From an uncultured Pseudokineococcus sp. (GTDB lineage: Bacteria; Actinomycetota; Actinomycetes; Actinomycetales; Quadrisphaeraceae): a DNA stretch of 64,000 bases. This document shows, in pieces, positions 20,956 through 28,691 of the stretch. How positions within the stretch are numbered: the stretch's first letter is position 1; each line of letters starts with the position of its first letter. A program made the translations under genes and the position numbers. The notes under the pieces are model-generated. The model searched no databases. It had not been told where the DNA came from and saw only the letters and a program-made list of their open reading frames with translations. The stretch is from contig NZ_CANMPM010000012.1 of assembly GCF_947499845.1 (NCBI RefSeq), positions 33,936 through 97,935 of the forward strand, written 5' to 3'.

Positions 20956-20990
20956 CGCCGACGGGTGGTCCGCGCTCGCGCGCGGGTGGC

Positions 20991-21011
20991 GCAGATGGTC
21001 GGATCATCTGC
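20991..21011 (+). terminator. hairpin after the SbcC-like gene
   Basis: GCAGATG (20991-20997) and CATCTGC (21005-21011) form a perfect 7-bp stem with a 7-base loop, 35 bases after the stop. It could be a terminator or a protein-binding palindrome. Confidence 0.4.
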
Positions 21012-21020
21012 GAGGGGCAC

Positions 21021-21106
21021 GGGTGCGGGGCACCGCGATGGCATGGGTGCGGCGCACCGCGAGGGACGGGTGCGGCGCACCCCGAGGGCACGGGTGCGGC
21101 GAGATC
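21021..21106. repeat. 23-24 bp tandem repeats with internal palindrome
   Basis: Units start at 21021, 21045, 21068 and (partial) 21092. Each begins GGGTGCGG and three carry the near-palindrome GGTGCGGCGCACC followed by an (A/C)CGCGAGGG-like tail. They fill the gap between the SbcC-like and GCS2 genes and end 20 bases before the GCS2 start. Confidence 0.8.
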
Positions 21107-21125
21107 ACGGAGAGGGGTGGGGCAG

Positions 21126-22625
21126 GTGGGTGACGAGGTCTCGGGCACCGTGACGACCCCCGAGGGGCGTCGCCGGTACCGCGAGCGGCTGCGCAGCCAG
21201 CTCGGCGTGCTGCGGCGCCTGCTCGACGACGGCGCCTTCACGACCGACGACACGATGACGGGCATGGAGGTCGAGCTGGCGCTCGTCGACTCCGCCGCCC
21301 GCCCGTCCCGCGCGAACCGCGACGTGCTGAGGACGCTGGCCGACCCGGACGTCACGACGGAGCTCGGCTCCCACACCATCGAGGTCAACGTGCCGCCGGC
21401 CCGCATGCAGCGGGACGGCGCCGTGGCCCTCGAGGAGGACCTGCGCGCCCGGATGGAGGCCGCCGACGTGGCCGCCCGCGCCCACGGCGCGCGCGTCGTC
21501 ATGATCGGCATCGTCCCGACGCTGCTGCCGGAGGACCAGCGCGAGGGGTGGATGACGCGCTCGCCCCGCTACCAGGCGCTCGACGAGGCGGTGCGCGCGC
21601 AGCGCGGGGAGGACCTGCTCCTCGACATCCGCGGCGAGGACGAGCGGCTCCTGGCCCACTCGCCGTCCATCGCCCCCGAGGCGGCCTGCACCTCGGTCCA
21701 GCTGCACCTGCAGGCCTCGCCCGAGGACTTCGCCGCGGTCCACAACGCCGCCCAGCTGCTCGCGGGGCCGCAGGTCGCCCTGGCGGCCAACTCGCCCTTC
21801 TACGCCGGCCGGCGGCTGTGGGACGAGTCGCGCCTGCCCGTCTTCGCGCAGGCCACCGACTCGCGCCCCCCGGAGCTCGCGGCCCAGGGCGTGCGCGAGC
21901 GCGTGCTGCTCGGGGACGGGTGGACGTCGTCGGCGTACGCCCTCTTCGAGGACTCCGTCCTGCACTACCCGCCGCTGCTGCCCGAGCTGGCCGAGGAGGA
22001 CGCCCTGCGCGTGCTCGCGCGCGGCGGCGTCCCGCGGCTGGCCGAGCTGAAGATGCAGAACGGCACCGTCTGGCGGTGGAACCGGCCCGTCTACGACGTC
22101 GTCGACGGCGCCCCGCACCTGCGCGTGGAGAACCGGCTCCTGCCGTCGGGGCCCACCGTGCTCGACATGGCCGCCAACGCGGCCTTCTGGTTCGGGGCCG
22201 TGCGCGCGCTCGCCGACCGGGACCGGCGGCCCTGGGAGCGCGGGGCGCTGCCCTTCTCCGTCGCGCGCTCCTCGCTGGACGCGGGGGCGCAGCGCGGGAT
22301 GCGCAGCGCGCTGTGGTGGCCGGACGAGCGCACGGGCCGCGCCGAGGAGCGCGACGCCGCCGACCTCGTGCGCCGCACCCTGCTGCCCCTCGTCCACGAG
22401 GGGCTCACGAGCTGGGGCGTGGACCAGGAGGCCTGCGACCGGTACCTCGGCGTCCTCGACGAGCGGGCCCGCACGCGGCAGACGGGCGCCCAGTGGCAGC
22501 ACGACGCCGTGGCCGCCGCGGAGGGCCGCGGCGCCGACCGGCACGAGGCGCTGCACGGGATGCTCACCCGCTACGCCGAGCTCATGCGCGGCGGCGGCGC
22601 GGTGGGCGGCTGGCCGGCGGGATGA
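21126..22625 (+). CDS. GCS2-family carboxylate-amine ligase (glutamate-cysteine ligase-like)
   Basis: 499 residues of the glutamate-cysteine ligase type 2 superfamily, predicted to join a carboxylate to an amine with ATP. Recognisable blocks are MTGMEVELALVD, ELGSHTIEVNVPP, CTSVQLHLQ and LKMQNGTVWRWNRPVYD. Actinobacteria normally make mycothiol, not glutathione, so true glutamate-cysteine ligase activity is doubtful and another peptide-forming role is possible. GTG 21126 has ggagaggg about 9 bases upstream; GTG 21117 is alternative. Stands alone behind the palindromic repeats. Confidence 0.82.
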   Translation: MGDEVSGTVTTPEGRRRYRERLRSQLGVLRRLLDDGAFTTDDTMTGMEVELALVDSAARPSRANRDVLRTLADPDVTTELGSHTIEVNVPPARMQRDGAVALEEDLRARMEAADVAARAHGARVVMIGIVPTLLPEDQREGWMTRSPRYQALDEAVRAQRGEDLLLDIRGEDERLLAHSPSIAPEAACTSVQLHLQASPEDFAAVHNAAQLLAGPQVALAANSPFYAGRRLWDESRLPVFAQATDSRPPELAAQGVRERVLLGDGWTSSAYALFEDSVLHYPPLLPELAEEDALRVLARGGVPRLAELKMQNGTVWRWNRPVYDVVDGAPHLRVENRLLPSGPTVLDMAANAAFWFGAVRALADRDRRPWERGALPFSVARSSLDAGAQRGMRSALWWPDERTGRAEERDAADLVRRTLLPLVHEGLTSWGVDQEACDRYLGVLDERARTRQTGAQWQHDAVAAAEGRGADRHEALHGMLTRYAELMRGGGAVGGWPAG

Positions 22626-22652
22626 CGCCCGAGCCGGCCTGCGCGAGCCGGC

Positions 22653-23114
22653 CTACCCGAGCCGCGCGGGGAAGCCGCCCGTGGCGACGGGGCTCCAGCG
22701 CGTGGGCGTGATGCGGATGAGGGCCTTGCCCTGGCGGGCCATGGCCTCGCGGTACTCGTCCCAGTCGGGGTGCTCGCCGGAGATGGACCGGAAGTAGTCG
22801 ACGAGCGGCTCGAGGGCCTCGGGGAGCTCGAGGAGCTCGGCGTCGCCGTCCACCTGCATCCAGGGGCCGTCCCAGTCGTCCGACAGGACGACGACGCTGG
22901 CGCGGCCGGTCGCCCGGACGTTGCCGGACTTCGCGCGCTCGGGGTAGGTGGAGACGACGAAGCGGCCCTGCTCGTCGACGCCGCAGGCGACCGGCGAGGC
23001 CTGCGGGCCGCCGTCGGAGCGCCGGTGGGTGATGAGCAGGACCCGGTGGCGCGGGCGCGCGAACTCGAGCATCTCCTCGCGGGAGACCGTGGTCGACGTG
23101 GCGATCTGCGGCAT
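22653..23114 (-). CDS. PPOX-class F420-dependent flavin/deazaflavin oxidoreductase
   Basis: 153-residue split-barrel protein of the pyridoxamine-phosphate-oxidase-like (FDOR-B, Rv1155-like) family. Family features include RHRVLLITHRRSDGGPQASPV, YPERAKSGNVRATGRASVVV and the C-terminal RITPTRWSPVATGGFPARLG. Likely uses F420, but FMN or heme homologues exist. ATG 23114 lies 6 bases after a TAGCGT -10 on the minus strand, indicating a leaderless transcript divergent from the kinase gene at 23200. Confidence 0.85.
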   Translation of the reverse strand: MPQIATSTTVSREEMLEFARPRHRVLLITHRRSDGGPQASPVACGVDEQGRFVVSTYPERAKSGNVRATGRASVVVLSDDWDGPWMQVDGDAELLELPEALEPLVDYFRSISGEHPDWDEYREAMARQGKALIRITPTRWSPVATGGFPARLG

Positions 23115-23120
23115 GGCGGC

Positions 23121-23126
23121 ACGCTA
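23121..23126 (-). promoter_or_regulatory. leaderless promoter -10 (TAGCGT), PPOX gene
   Basis: TAGCGT on the minus strand, 6 bases before ATG 23114, no Shine-Dalgarno. Confidence 0.6.
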
Positions 23127-23187
23127 CCCAGGTGCGCCGCTGACGCCCCGCCCGCGACGACGAGGGGAGGGAAGGACGCGCGGGGCC

Positions 23188-23193
23188 TACGGT
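23188..23193 (+). promoter_or_regulatory. leaderless promoter -10 (TACGGT), P-loop kinase gene
   Basis: TACGGT, 6 bases before GTG 23200, no Shine-Dalgarno. It is back-to-back with the minus-strand element at 23121-23126. Confidence 0.6.
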
Positions 23194-23199
23194 CGGCGG

Positions 23200-23817
23200 G
23201 TGCCCGCTCCTGAGCCGCCCGCAGTCGGTCGGTCGTCAGCGGTGCTGCTCGGGCCCGGCGACCGCCTGGCGCGCCGCCCGTGGCGCGTCGCCGTGGCGGG
23301 GACCTCGGGCGCGGGGAAGACGACGCTGGCACGGGCCCTGGCCACCGACCTCGGCGTCCCCCACGTCGAGCTCGACGGCCTCTACCACGGCCCGGGCTGG
23401 GTGCCCCGGCCGACCTTCCGCGCCGACGTCGAGGCCCTCGCGGCTGAGGACGCGTGGGTGACGGAGTGGCAGTACGGCGACGTGCGCGACCTGCTCACCG
23501 GCCGCGCCGACCTGCTCGTCTGGTTGGACCTGCCGCGGCACCGCGTCATGCGCCAGGTCGTGCGCCGGACGGTGCGGCGCCGTCTGCGGCGCGAGGTGCT
23601 GTGGAACGGGAACGTCGAGCCGCCGCTGCGGACGGTGCTCACCGACCCCGCGAACATCGTCCGGTGGGCGTGGACGAGCCATCACCGCGGGCGCGAGCGC
23701 GTCCTCGCCCTCGGCGCGGACCGGCCCGACCTGCCCGTCGTGCGCCTGCCCTCGCACGCGGCGGCGCTGGCGTGGCGGCGCGGCCCGCTCGCCGACGTCG
23801 TGGGCCGCCCCACCTGA
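23200..23817 (+). CDS. P-loop nucleotide/nucleoside kinase-like protein (AAA, FlaR-type)
   Basis: 205 residues resembling the adenylate-kinase-related 'topology modulation' P-loop proteins. Walker A is VAGTSGAGKTTLARALA; the segment VPHVELDGLYHGPGWVPR and the Arg-rich lid MRQVVRRTVRRRLRREVLWNGN are typical. The C-terminal helix ends DVVGRPT. Substrate unknown. The GTG start is chosen from the leaderless -10 at 23188; the frame is open further upstream but lacks signals. Confidence 0.8.
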   Translation: MPAPEPPAVGRSSAVLLGPGDRLARRPWRVAVAGTSGAGKTTLARALATDLGVPHVELDGLYHGPGWVPRPTFRADVEALAAEDAWVTEWQYGDVRDLLTGRADLLVWLDLPRHRVMRQVVRRTVRRRLRREVLWNGNVEPPLRTVLTDPANIVRWAWTSHHRGRERVLALGADRPDLPVVRLPSHAAALAWRRGPLADVVGRPT

Positions 23818-23858
23818 CGGCACGGCCCGGGAGGGGGCGCCCGGCGAGGAGCACCGGG

Positions 23859-24698
23859 TCAGGGGCCGGCGTCCCAGAGGTCTCGGTAGTAGGCGACCCG
23901 CTCGTCGTCGCGGGCGACGCCGTAGGCCTCGAGCAGCAGGTCCTCGTAGCCCGGGCCGACGTTCCAGGCGGTGCTCCAGGAGGCGACGGCGAGGTCGGCC
24001 CAGCGGTCGGCCACGCCGAGGGCGCCCACGTCGACGTGCGCGGCCCACGTGCCGTCGTCGGCGAGGAGCGTGTTGGGCATGCAGGCGTCGCCGTGGGCGA
24101 CGACGAGCCGGTCCACGGTCGGCGGGTCCCCCAGGCGCACGCGCACGTCCGGCGCGACGTCCGGTCGCACGCGCGCCAGGCGGTCGGCGACCGACCACGA
24201 GAAGGGGCACCCCTCGACCGGCAGCGTGTCGTGCAGCGCCCGCAGACCCCGGCCCACGGCGGTGACGGCCGCCTGGGGCTCGGCCAGCCACCGCGCGTCC
24301 ACGGCGCTCCGGCCCGGGACGGTCGCGGTGACGAGGACGTCGCCCTCCTCGTCCGCCGCGACGGCGACGACGGCGGGCACGGGCGTGCGGCCGGCGAGCC
24401 ACCGCAGGCGCTCCACCTCCGCCGGCAGGTCCAGCGCGGCGGCGCCGCGGGGCGCCCACTTCACGTGCCGGGCCGGCCCGTCGTCCGTCGTCCGCCACGT
24501 CGTGCCGTCCGCCTGGTTGCGCCAGACCGCCTGCAGCACGCGGCCCGGCAGCAGCGAGGCCACGAGAGCGGGCACCCTGACCGGCCCCGCCGGGACGGCC
24601 GCCACGGGCGCCCGACCGGGAGGGGCCCCCGGAGGAGCCCCCGGAGGAGTCGCGGGAGGAGCCCCAGGAGGAGTCGCCGGACGCGTCGGGTCGGCCAC
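23859..24698 (-). CDS. aminoglycoside 3'-phosphotransferase-like kinase, APH(3') family
   Basis: 279 residues of the protein-kinase-like APH fold. The C-terminal half is close to APH(3')-II: HGDACMPN (catalytic Asp204, Asn209), then HVDVGALGVADRWADLAVAS (Mg-binding Asp223), and a YGVARDDERVAYYRDLWD tail. The ATP lysine is Lys80 in HVKWAP. The first 30 residues are a PPGA/PPAT repeat. GTG 24698 lies 4 bases after the oleD stop, so it is translationally coupled to the olefin operon. Resistance is plausible but unproven; the substrate could be an endogenous hydroxyl compound. Confidence 0.85.
   Translation of the reverse strand: MADPTRPATPPGAPPATPPGAPPGAPPGRAPVAAVPAGPVRVPALVASLLPGRVLQAVWRNQADGTTWRTTDDGPARHVKWAPRGAAALDLPAEVERLRWLAGRTPVPAVVAVAADEEGDVLVTATVPGRSAVDARWLAEPQAAVTAVGRGLRALHDTLPVEGCPFSWSVADRLARVRPDVAPDVRVRLGDPPTVDRLVVAHGDACMPNTLLADDGTWAAHVDVGALGVADRWADLAVASWSTAWNVGPGYEDLLLEAYGVARDDERVAYYRDLWDAGP
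24619..24678. repeat. five 12-bp tandem units inside the APH-like gene
   Basis: Units of the form GGAGGAGYCGCC/GGAGGAGCCCCC at 24619, 24631, 24643, 24655 and 24667 encode the four-residue PPGA/PPAT repeat at the N-terminus of the kinase. Unit number is likely to vary between strains. Confidence 0.8.
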
Positions 24699-24702
24699 GG
24701 CG

Positions 24703-25734
24703 TCAGGCGGCAGCGGCCGCGGCGGCGAGCCGCGCGAACCCCGCGTCGAGGCCGACGCGCGGGCTCCACCGCAGGAGGCGGCGCGTCTCGCGCTGGTCGA
24801 ACCAGTGCGCCGTCGAGAGCTGCTCCGCGAGGAAGCGCGTCATCGGCGGCTCGTCGTCCCCGCCGAGGCCAGGGCGCACCGCCCAGAGGGCCTCGACCAG
24901 GCCGCCGGCGGCGCGCGCGAGCCCGGCGGGCACCGACCGCGCCGGCAGCGGGGCCCCGTGCGCGGCGCACAGGGAGGCGAGGAGCTCGCCGACCGTGCGC
25001 GGCTCCCCGCTGCTGACGACGAGGGCCCGCCCGTGCACCTGCGGGTCGGCGGCGCGGGCGGCGGCCGCCGCGAGCGCGTCGGCGGCGTCGTCGACGTACG
25101 TCGAGTCGACGAGGGCCGTCCCGCCGTCGAGGAGGGGCAGGCGGCCCGCCCGCGAGCGCGCGACGACGCGGGCGACGAGCTGGGTGTCGCCCGGCCCCCA
25201 GACGAGGTGCGGGCGCACGGCCACGACGGCGAGGTCGCGGCCGTCGGCCGCCAGGGCCGCCTGCTCGGCCATCGCCTTGCTGCGCGCGTAGCGGCCGCGC
25301 GCGGCGCCGGGGTCGGCCGGACCGGCGGGGACGCCGACGAGCGGCTCGCCCGCGTGGGCCACGGACGGCGAGGAGACCTGCACGAAGCGGCGGACGCCGG
25401 CGGCGCCCGCCGCGTCCAGCAGGCGCTGCGTGCCCTCGACGTTCGTGCGCCGGTAGGCCGCCCACGGGCCCGAGACGGAGACCTTCGCGGCGAGGTGGAC
25501 GACGGCCTCGGCGCCCTCCAGGACCGCGCGCAGGGCGGGGGCCGCTCCGGGGGCGGCGAGGTCGACCGCGACGTCCTCGACGGCGCCCCCGGTGGGCGAG
25601 CGGTGCCCGGCCAGCCCGCTGGGGCTGCGCTGCAGCGTCCGGACCGCGTGGCCGGCGTCGGCCAGGGTGCGCGCGACGGCGCGCCCGAGCATGCCGCTGG
25701 CGCCCGTGACGACGACCGGGCCGCCCGTGGTCAT
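24703..25734 (-). CDS. oleD: NAD(P)-dependent 2-alkyl-3-ketoalkanoate reductase OleD
   Basis: Reduces the beta-keto acid made by OleA to the beta-hydroxy acid. 343 residues of the extended short-chain dehydrogenase / 3-beta-HSD type: nucleotide motif VTGASGMLGRAVARTL, VHLAAKVSVSG, and the YARSKAMAEQAAL YxxxK catalytic motif. ATG 25734 overlaps the oleBC stop (ATGA). Order oleA-oleBC-oleD and the overlaps make the assignment firm despite the generic family. Confidence 0.9.
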   Translation of the reverse strand: MTTGGPVVVTGASGMLGRAVARTLADAGHAVRTLQRSPSGLAGHRSPTGGAVEDVAVDLAAPGAAPALRAVLEGAEAVVHLAAKVSVSGPWAAYRRTNVEGTQRLLDAAGAAGVRRFVQVSSPSVAHAGEPLVGVPAGPADPGAARGRYARSKAMAEQAALAADGRDLAVVAVRPHLVWGPGDTQLVARVVARSRAGRLPLLDGGTALVDSTYVDDAADALAAAAARAADPQVHGRALVVSSGEPRTVGELLASLCAAHGAPLPARSVPAGLARAAGGLVEALWAVRPGLGGDDEPPMTRFLAEQLSTAHWFDQRETRRLLRWSPRVGLDAGFARLAAAAAAA

Positions 25735-28691
25735 CGCCGCCGCCGCGCACCGAGCGCGGCCCGCAGCCGCCCGGCGCGGGACCACGGCGGCGCGACGGGA
25801 CGCCCCGAGAGCCGGTCCGCGGCCCAGGCGGCGACGAGGGTGCGGTCGACCTTCGACTCGTGCCGGACGTCCACGGGCAGGGCCGGGACGACGAGCACGG
25901 CCGCGACGGCGGGCGCCCCGGGCAGCCCGGCGACCGCCCGCCGCACGGCGGCGACGAGGTCGGGGGCGGCCCCACCGGCGCGGCGGGTCGCCGGCTCGGT
26001 CTCGACGACGACGACGAGGGCCTGCGTGCCGGCGGGGCCCACGCCCACCGCCGCGGCCCTGGTGACGGCGGGGACCGAGGCCGCCGCGAGCTCGACGCCC
26101 ACGGGGGTCACGACGCCGGCGGCGGTGCGCACGAGGTGGGCGGTGCGGCCCTGGACGCGCAGCCGCACGCCGCCCGCCGCGCCCGTCGCCGCATCCGACG
26201 CCGGAGCCCCCGCAGCGTCTTCTCCGACGTCCGGTCGCCCGTCCGCCTCGAGCGTCCCGACGTCGCCGGTGCGGTGCCAGACGGCGCCGGACGCGTCGAC
26301 GAGGCGGCTCGCGTCCTCGGTGGCCCAGAGCTGGTCGTAGCGCGCCTTGGTGTGGCCGGCGCGCAGCAGGACCTCGCCGGTCGTCCCGGGCGTGCGGACG
26401 AGGCGGTCGGTCGGCGTCCCGTCGGCGTCGAGCGGCGCGACGGCGACCTCCACCCCGTCGAGGGGGGCGCCGACGAGGACGCCGTCGGCGACGCCCGCGC
26501 CCGCCTGCCCGCCCGCCTCACCGCCTGCCTCCCCGCCTGGGCCGGCGGCCTCGAGGTCGGCGAGGCGCACGTCGGTCACGGGCAGGCCCTCGGTCATGCC
26601 GTAGGGCGTGTGCAGCGACGCCCCCGGCACGAGGGCGGCGACCTGTCGCAGCAGGGGGACGGGCACGGGCGCCCCGGCCGACAGCAGGCGGCGCACGCCG
26701 CCCAGCGCGGTGCGCCCGCGCGCGTCGAGGCGGCCGCTCGTGGCGACCACCCCGGCGAGCGCGGCGGGGGAGGCGAAGACGACCGTGGCGCCGACGGCGG
26801 CGACGGCGTCGGCGAGCGCCGTCGCCGTGAGCGACGCCGGGGCGGTGACGTCCATGGCCGGGCTCGCGGAGACGGCCCCGAGGGCCGGGCCGAGCAGCGC
26901 GAAGGGGGCGAAGGCCGCCACGAGCGCGGTGCCGTGGTCGACCTCGTAGGCCGCGGCGACGGCGTCGCGCACCCCGGCGAGCCGGTCGTGGGTGTAGACG
27001 GCGCCCTTGGCGGGACCGGTCGACCCGGAGGTGAAGAGGACGGCGGCGTCGTCCGGCGGCGCCGGCTCGGGCAGCCGGAGGCTCGCGACGGTCGGCCGCT
27101 CGCCGGCGGGGACGCCGGCGAGGGGGCTGCGGCGCCCCCGGGCCGCCAGCCCGGCCAGCGTCGAGCCGGCGAGCCGTCGCCCGAGCGGGCCGAGCGGGCC
27201 GGCCGCGGTGCGCCGGCCGGGCCACCCGAGCGCGGCGGCCGCCACCAGGCCGCGCTCGACGGCGACGACGTGCCGGGGCGCGGCGCCCCGCACCGCCCGG
27301 CTCAGGCCGCGGACGCCGAGGCCCTGGTCGGCGACGACGACGACGGCCCCGAGGCGCAGGCAGGCGTAGAGCGCCGTGGTGAGGTCGGCGCCGGGCGGCA
27401 CGAGGAGGCTCACGCGGTCGCCCGGCCGCACGCCCTCCGCGTCCAGGCCGAGGGCCACCTCGGCGACGCGGTGGCCCAGCTCGCGCCAGCTGAGGACGGC
27501 CGGCGCGCCGCCGCCCTCGGGGACCTCGACGACGGCGGGGCCGTCGTCGTCCGCGCGCGCCGCGAGCTCGGCCCACAGGGGCCGGCGGTGGCCGTGCGGG
27601 GCCGCGGCGGGCTCCGGGGCGGCCGCGGGGGCGCCGCTCCCGACGCCGCGCGCGGCGAGCCAGCGCAGCAGGAGGGGGCCGAGGTCGACGTCCTCGGGCA
27701 CGAGGTGCCCGCCCCGCTCGACCCGGTGGACGTCGGCCCGCGGCAGCCGGGCCCGCAGGTCGCGCAGGTACTGCTCGCCGAAGACGGGGTCGCGGACGCC
27801 CCACACGAGGAGGGCGGGGACGTCGGCGGCCCCCAGGGCGTCGGCGCCGGCGGTGACCCGGTCGAGCGCCGGGCGGCTCAGGTCGTCGGCGCGCCAGGGG
27901 ATGTCGGCGACGAAGCCCTCGACGGCGGCCCGGTCGGCGACGCCGCGGTAGGGCGCCCGGTAGGCGGCGCGGACCTCGTCGGGCAGGCGGCGGCGCGGCT
28001 GGGCCGCGGCCGCGCGGACGAAGGCGTCGGTCCGCGAGGTCGCCAGCGCGTGGAGGCCGGGGGCCGTCACGACCTGCAGCGCGAGGGGCAGGGCGGCGCC
28101 CGCGGGCGCGTGCACCGCCGTGTTGGTCAGCGCGAGGGCGGCCACCTGCGCGGGGTGCTCGCCCGCCCACCCGGTGACGACGACGCCGCCCCAGTCGTGG
28201 CCGAGGGCGACGACCGGGCCGGTGACCGGCGGCCAGCCGTCGTCCGTCCCCGCGCGGAGCACCTCGACGAGCGCCCCGAGGTCGGCGACGCGGTCGGCCA
28301 GGCGCCACGGGCCGCCCCCGGCGCGCGGGCGGCGGTCGGACAGGCCCATGCCGAGCTGGTCGACGGCGACCACGCGCCAGCGCCGGCCGGCGGCGTCCTC
28401 CGCGACGCCGGCGGCGACGACGTCGCGCCACAGGTAGGACCACGTCGGGTTGCCGTGGACGGCGAGCACGGTGCCCGCGGGCTCCTCGCCCTCCAGGGAG
28501 CCGGCGCCGTCGAGCACGTGCCACGTCCGCCGGGTGCCGTCGACGCTCGGCGCCTCGACGAGGCGCGACCAGCGCGGGTCGACCCCGGGCAGCGACGCCG
28601 GGTCGACGTCGGGCGCCCCCGGCGCGGTGGCGCGGGAGCGGACGGGGGGTGCGGCGAGGGGGGAGGGCGCGGGGGAGGGGGAGCCCCTCAC
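25731..28691 (-). CDS. oleBC: OleBC fusion: beta-lactone decarboxylase (OleB) + beta-lactone synthetase (OleC)
   Basis: 986 residues with two enzymes in one chain. The N-terminal ~330 residues are an alpha/beta hydrolase like haloalkane dehalogenase (VHGNPTWSYLWRD, nucleophile Asp in GHDWGGVV, His in VERGGHLVPED): OleB, which decarboxylates the beta-lactone to the cis-alkene. After an Ala/Pro linker (~350-370) comes an AMP-binding domain (LFTSGSTGPAKGAVYTH, PYGMTEGLPVTD, WHRTGDVG): OleC, which closes the beta-lactone with ATP. OleBC fusions are known from actinobacteria such as Micrococcus. GTG 28691 overlaps the oleA stop. A Gly/Glu-Ala repeat (GGEAGGEAGGQAG) interrupts OleC. Confidence 0.93.
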   Translation of the reverse strand: MRGSPSPAPSPLAAPPVRSRATAPGAPDVDPASLPGVDPRWSRLVEAPSVDGTRRTWHVLDGAGSLEGEEPAGTVLAVHGNPTWSYLWRDVVAAGVAEDAAGRRWRVVAVDQLGMGLSDRRPRAGGGPWRLADRVADLGALVEVLRAGTDDGWPPVTGPVVALGHDWGGVVVTGWAGEHPAQVAALALTNTAVHAPAGAALPLALQVVTAPGLHALATSRTDAFVRAAAAQPRRRLPDEVRAAYRAPYRGVADRAAVEGFVADIPWRADDLSRPALDRVTAGADALGAADVPALLVWGVRDPVFGEQYLRDLRARLPRADVHRVERGGHLVPEDVDLGPLLLRWLAARGVGSGAPAAAPEPAAAPHGHRRPLWAELAARADDDGPAVVEVPEGGGAPAVLSWRELGHRVAEVALGLDAEGVRPGDRVSLLVPPGADLTTALYACLRLGAVVVVADQGLGVRGLSRAVRGAAPRHVVAVERGLVAAAALGWPGRRTAAGPLGPLGRRLAGSTLAGLAARGRRSPLAGVPAGERPTVASLRLPEPAPPDDAAVLFTSGSTGPAKGAVYTHDRLAGVRDAVAAAYEVDHGTALVAAFAPFALLGPALGAVSASPAMDVTAPASLTATALADAVAAVGATVVFASPAALAGVVATSGRLDARGRTALGGVRRLLSAGAPVPVPLLRQVAALVPGASLHTPYGMTEGLPVTDVRLADLEAAGPGGEAGGEAGGQAGAGVADGVLVGAPLDGVEVAVAPLDADGTPTDRLVRTPGTTGEVLLRAGHTKARYDQLWATEDASRLVDASGAVWHRTGDVGTLEADGRPDVGEDAAGAPASDAATGAAGGVRLRVQGRTAHLVRTAAGVVTPVGVELAAASVPAVTRAAAVGVGPAGTQALVVVVETEPATRRAGGAAPDLVAAVRRAVAGLPGAPAVAAVLVVPALPVDVRHESKVDRTLVAAWAADRLSGRPVAPPWSRAGRLRAALGARRRR

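Noticed and set aside
20991..21106. Insertion-sequence ends
   Set aside because: No transposase remnant and no target duplication; the repeats are short and head to tail.
21126..22625. Glutathione synthesis gene gshA
   Set aside because: Family membership is clear but no gshB and actinobacteria use mycothiol, so the specific name was not given.
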